Of a stretch of DNA of 64,000 nt, positions 62,567 to 64,000 are shown piece after piece. This DNA is from Vallitalea pronyensis (GTDB lineage: Bacteria; Bacillota; Clostridia; Lachnospirales; Vallitaleaceae). The notes under the pieces were generated by a model. The model was not told the DNA's origin and searched no databases. It saw only the letters and a list, made by a program, of their open reading frames with translations. The DNA lies in NCBI RefSeq assembly GCF_018141445.1, contig NZ_CP058649.1:4545001-4609000 (forward strand). The letters run 5' to 3'. A program made the position numbers and the translations under genes. The first letter of the stretch is position 1. The number at the start of each line of letters is the position of its first letter.

Positions 62567-64000
62567 TTATTTAATATGGTATATAAATAATGCGGATTGT
62601 ACATGCCAATAATTGGTTTTCTGTCTAGCTAATTGTTTAAGATAGCCATAGTAAGCCTTAACATCTTCAATCCATATATCAGGAACAGACTTTGAACTGT
62701 AACAGCTAATTTCATACTGTGTTACATAAGTCATTAATTGATAATCGTCTGTATCTACATCACCTGCAATGGCTTTTGCATATTCACGCATGGTTAAATG
62801 AGAACCTTTTGCGTATCCAATTAGTTTAAGCATGAGTAAACACTTGTGGAATAACATTAAATATTTAAAGCGATTTTGGCTTGCTTCCCATTTATGTTCA
62901 TTATTCTTCCATCGTATCACCAACACCAAGATGATAATACCTATTATAAAAATACTGAGTGCAATGGCTAAAACGTATGCAGGTATCCTTTTTCTAGCTG
63001 CTGCTAAGGCTTCTTGATCATATACTTCATTGACTTCGGCACCATCTGGAAGCTCTACCACTGGCGTTGGTAACCGCTCTGCTTCCGTACGGATTTCAAA
63101 TCCACTGGTAGGTTCAAAAGCAATCCAACCAAAGCCTTCAAGATAAGCTTCCACCCATGCATGAGAATCCCAACCTGTTATAACATTTAGATTGGTTTTT
63201 GTTTCAGTCATATACATCATTTCGTTATCGGGCATGACTTCTTCCTCATCCACTTGGGAGCCTTTTGCCACAAAACCTTTTACAAATCTGGCTGGAATAT
63301 CATTCATTCTAAGCATAAGTACCATAGCCGTTGCATTGTAAGTACAAAAACCTTCTTTTGTTTCAAAAAGAAAATAATCAATAGGATCGCCATTATCTGG
63401 CAGCTCTGTTGTATACGTATAATTACATGTAGATTTTAAATACAACTCAATGGCTTTTGCACGTTCATAATCTGATTGACTACTCTGTGTGATATCTTTT
63501 GCCAATTCAAAGGTACGTTCTGTCGTCGTATCTGGAATCTGTAAATAATGTTCACGAACTTTATCTGCCTTACGGATTAAGTCATTTTTATGGAGTAAGG
63601 ATGGTATATTTTTATAAAAGCCTTTATGGCTCTTGACCAAAACTTCTTCCAAAATAGGTTCGTCATATTTCGGTTTATGATAAGTAAACGTATAGTTGAA
63701 CCCTTCTATTAGATCACTGTCAAAGCTAGCAATACCACCTTCATTGTATGAAAATGAATCCATTGCTTCATCACCATAAGGGTCTAATACACTGGTCACA
63801 TTTGTTGGTAAAAAAAGTATATCCGTTGCTATATTTCTATAGCTAACATTGACCTCATATTTTCTATAATACGTCTCTAACAACGTGTCTTGGCTTCTGT
63901 CTGATAGGGAATCAACATCCTCGCTTAACCACTGTAAACCATATAATTGTTCTTCAAAATCATCTACTTCATAAATCGATGGATTATCATAAGACCATTC
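62567..64000 (-). CDS. Transglutaminase-like membrane protein (TgpA type), 5' end cut by window edge
   Basis: The frame stays open through base 64000, so at least 477 residues are visible and the true start lies outside. A transglutaminase core is clear: catalytic Cys in EGFCTYNATAMVL, His in GWDSHAWVEAYL, then Asp/Glu region FEPTSGFE. A membrane helix follows (IPAYVLAIALSIF...), then a cytosolic tail with the layout of DUF4129. Such proteins sit in the membrane with the catalytic part outside. The missing part probably has more helices. It may modify or cut cell-surface proteins. Confidence 0.85.
   Translation of the reverse strand, partial: EWSYDNPSIYEVDDFEEQLYGLQWLSEDVDSLSDRSQDTLLETYYRKYEVNVSYRNIATDILFLPTNVTSVLDPYGDEAMDSFSYNEGGIASFDSDLIEGFNYTFTYHKPKYDEPILEEVLVKSHKGFYKNIPSLLHKNDLIRKADKVREHYLQIPDTTTERTFELAKDITQSSQSDYERAKAIELYLKSTCNYTYTTELPDNGDPIDYFLFETKEGFCTYNATAMVLMLRMNDIPARFVKGFVAKGSQVDEEEVMPDNEMMYMTETKTNLNVITGWDSHAWVEAYLEGFGWIAFEPTSGFEIRTEAERLPTPVVELPDGAEVNEVYDQEALAAARKRIPAYVLAIALSIFIIGIIILVLVIRWKNNEHKWEASQNRFKYLMLFHKCLLMLKLIGYAKGSHLTMREYAKAIAGDVDTDDYQLMTYVTQYEISCYSSKSVPDIWIEDVKAYYGYLKQLARQKTNYWHVQSALFIYHIK

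Noticed and set aside
1..64000. CRISPR arrays, tRNA or rRNA genes
   Set aside because: No regularly spaced direct repeats and no cloverleaf or ribosomal RNA sequence were recognised on reading either strand.

Overview
The window reads as a piece of chromosome from a low-GC, endospore-forming Firmicute of the class Clostridia. The reasons are AT-rich DNA, strong AGGAGG ribosome binding sites, frequent TTG and GTG starts, CotS-type and CotSA-type spore coat genes, and many intrinsic terminators. An alginate lyase and a beta-mannan phosphorolysis operon point to a polysaccharide degrader. I cannot name the species from sequence alone; a Vallitalea-like or Lachnospirales-type organism would fit.

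Region 1 (1-8150) is accessory and very AT-rich. It holds the 5' part of a calcineurin-like metallophosphoesterase gene, a frameshifted small gene that resembles immunity proteins, and a 130-bp hairpin element. Next comes the most unusual structure of the window. Two copies of a 1,126-bp segment lie in inverted orientation (1816-2941 and 5168-6293) and differ, by my reading, at only three positions. Each encodes the same two-TM potassium channel-like protein behind the same 280-bp non-coding leader. Between them lies a 636-aa protein of unknown function whose C-terminus carries an RNxxxH motif typical of HEPN RNases. A third, decayed copy of the leader lies at 1006-1145. I regard this as a candidate undescribed defence or conflict cassette. 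A TPR membrane protein and an XRE regulator follow.

Region 2 (8200-31700) is mostly chromosomal. It has a divergent PocR/AraC regulator and GH2 beta-galactosidase pair, some small enzymes (GNAT x2, DHFR-like, methyltransferase), and a 1,060-aa secreted alginate lyase (CBM32, beta-helix, PL7, CBM96-like). Then come a uridine kinase-like protein, an LRR protein, TraX, a CAT-like acetyltransferase, a SEC-C methionine aminopeptidase, a DbpA-type helicase, a ferritin-like protein and an M28 peptidase. A UDP-glucose dehydrogenase sits beside a GT4 glycosyltransferase and two CotS kinases, which looks like a spore-coat sugar module.

Region 3 (31800-42100) contains a compact operon of a cytosolic substrate-binding-like protein, a HypB/UreG-like GTPase with CxxC pairs and a soluble ABC ATPase. 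Two of the three share a DUF1858-like N-terminus, and a zinc-ribbon protein follows. The role is unknown; metal or cofactor handling is my guess. An iron alcohol dehydrogenase with a MerR regulator and several housekeeping genes follow.

Region 4 (42268-50461) is a beta-1,4-mannooligosaccharide system: a cellobiose 2-epimerase-like enzyme, two GH130 phosphorylases, an ABC importer and a LacI regulator. A shared operator-like sequence lies just downstream of the -10 box in both main promoters.

Region 5 (50500-64000) holds a CoA-binding protein, PlsC, a 206-bp palindromic element and an oleate hydratase. It then has a TetR gene and an ABC-2 exporter operon with a perfect 19-bp operator, a DUF2087 regulator, a Crp/Fnr regulator, a BlaR1/BlaI-type pair with twin TACA-N2-TGTA operators, and a truncated transglutaminase-like membrane protein. 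The same TACA-N2-TGTA site recurs at the traX and M28 peptidase promoters, which suggests a wider BlaI regulon. No tRNA, rRNA, CRISPR array, transposase or integrase gene was recognised.
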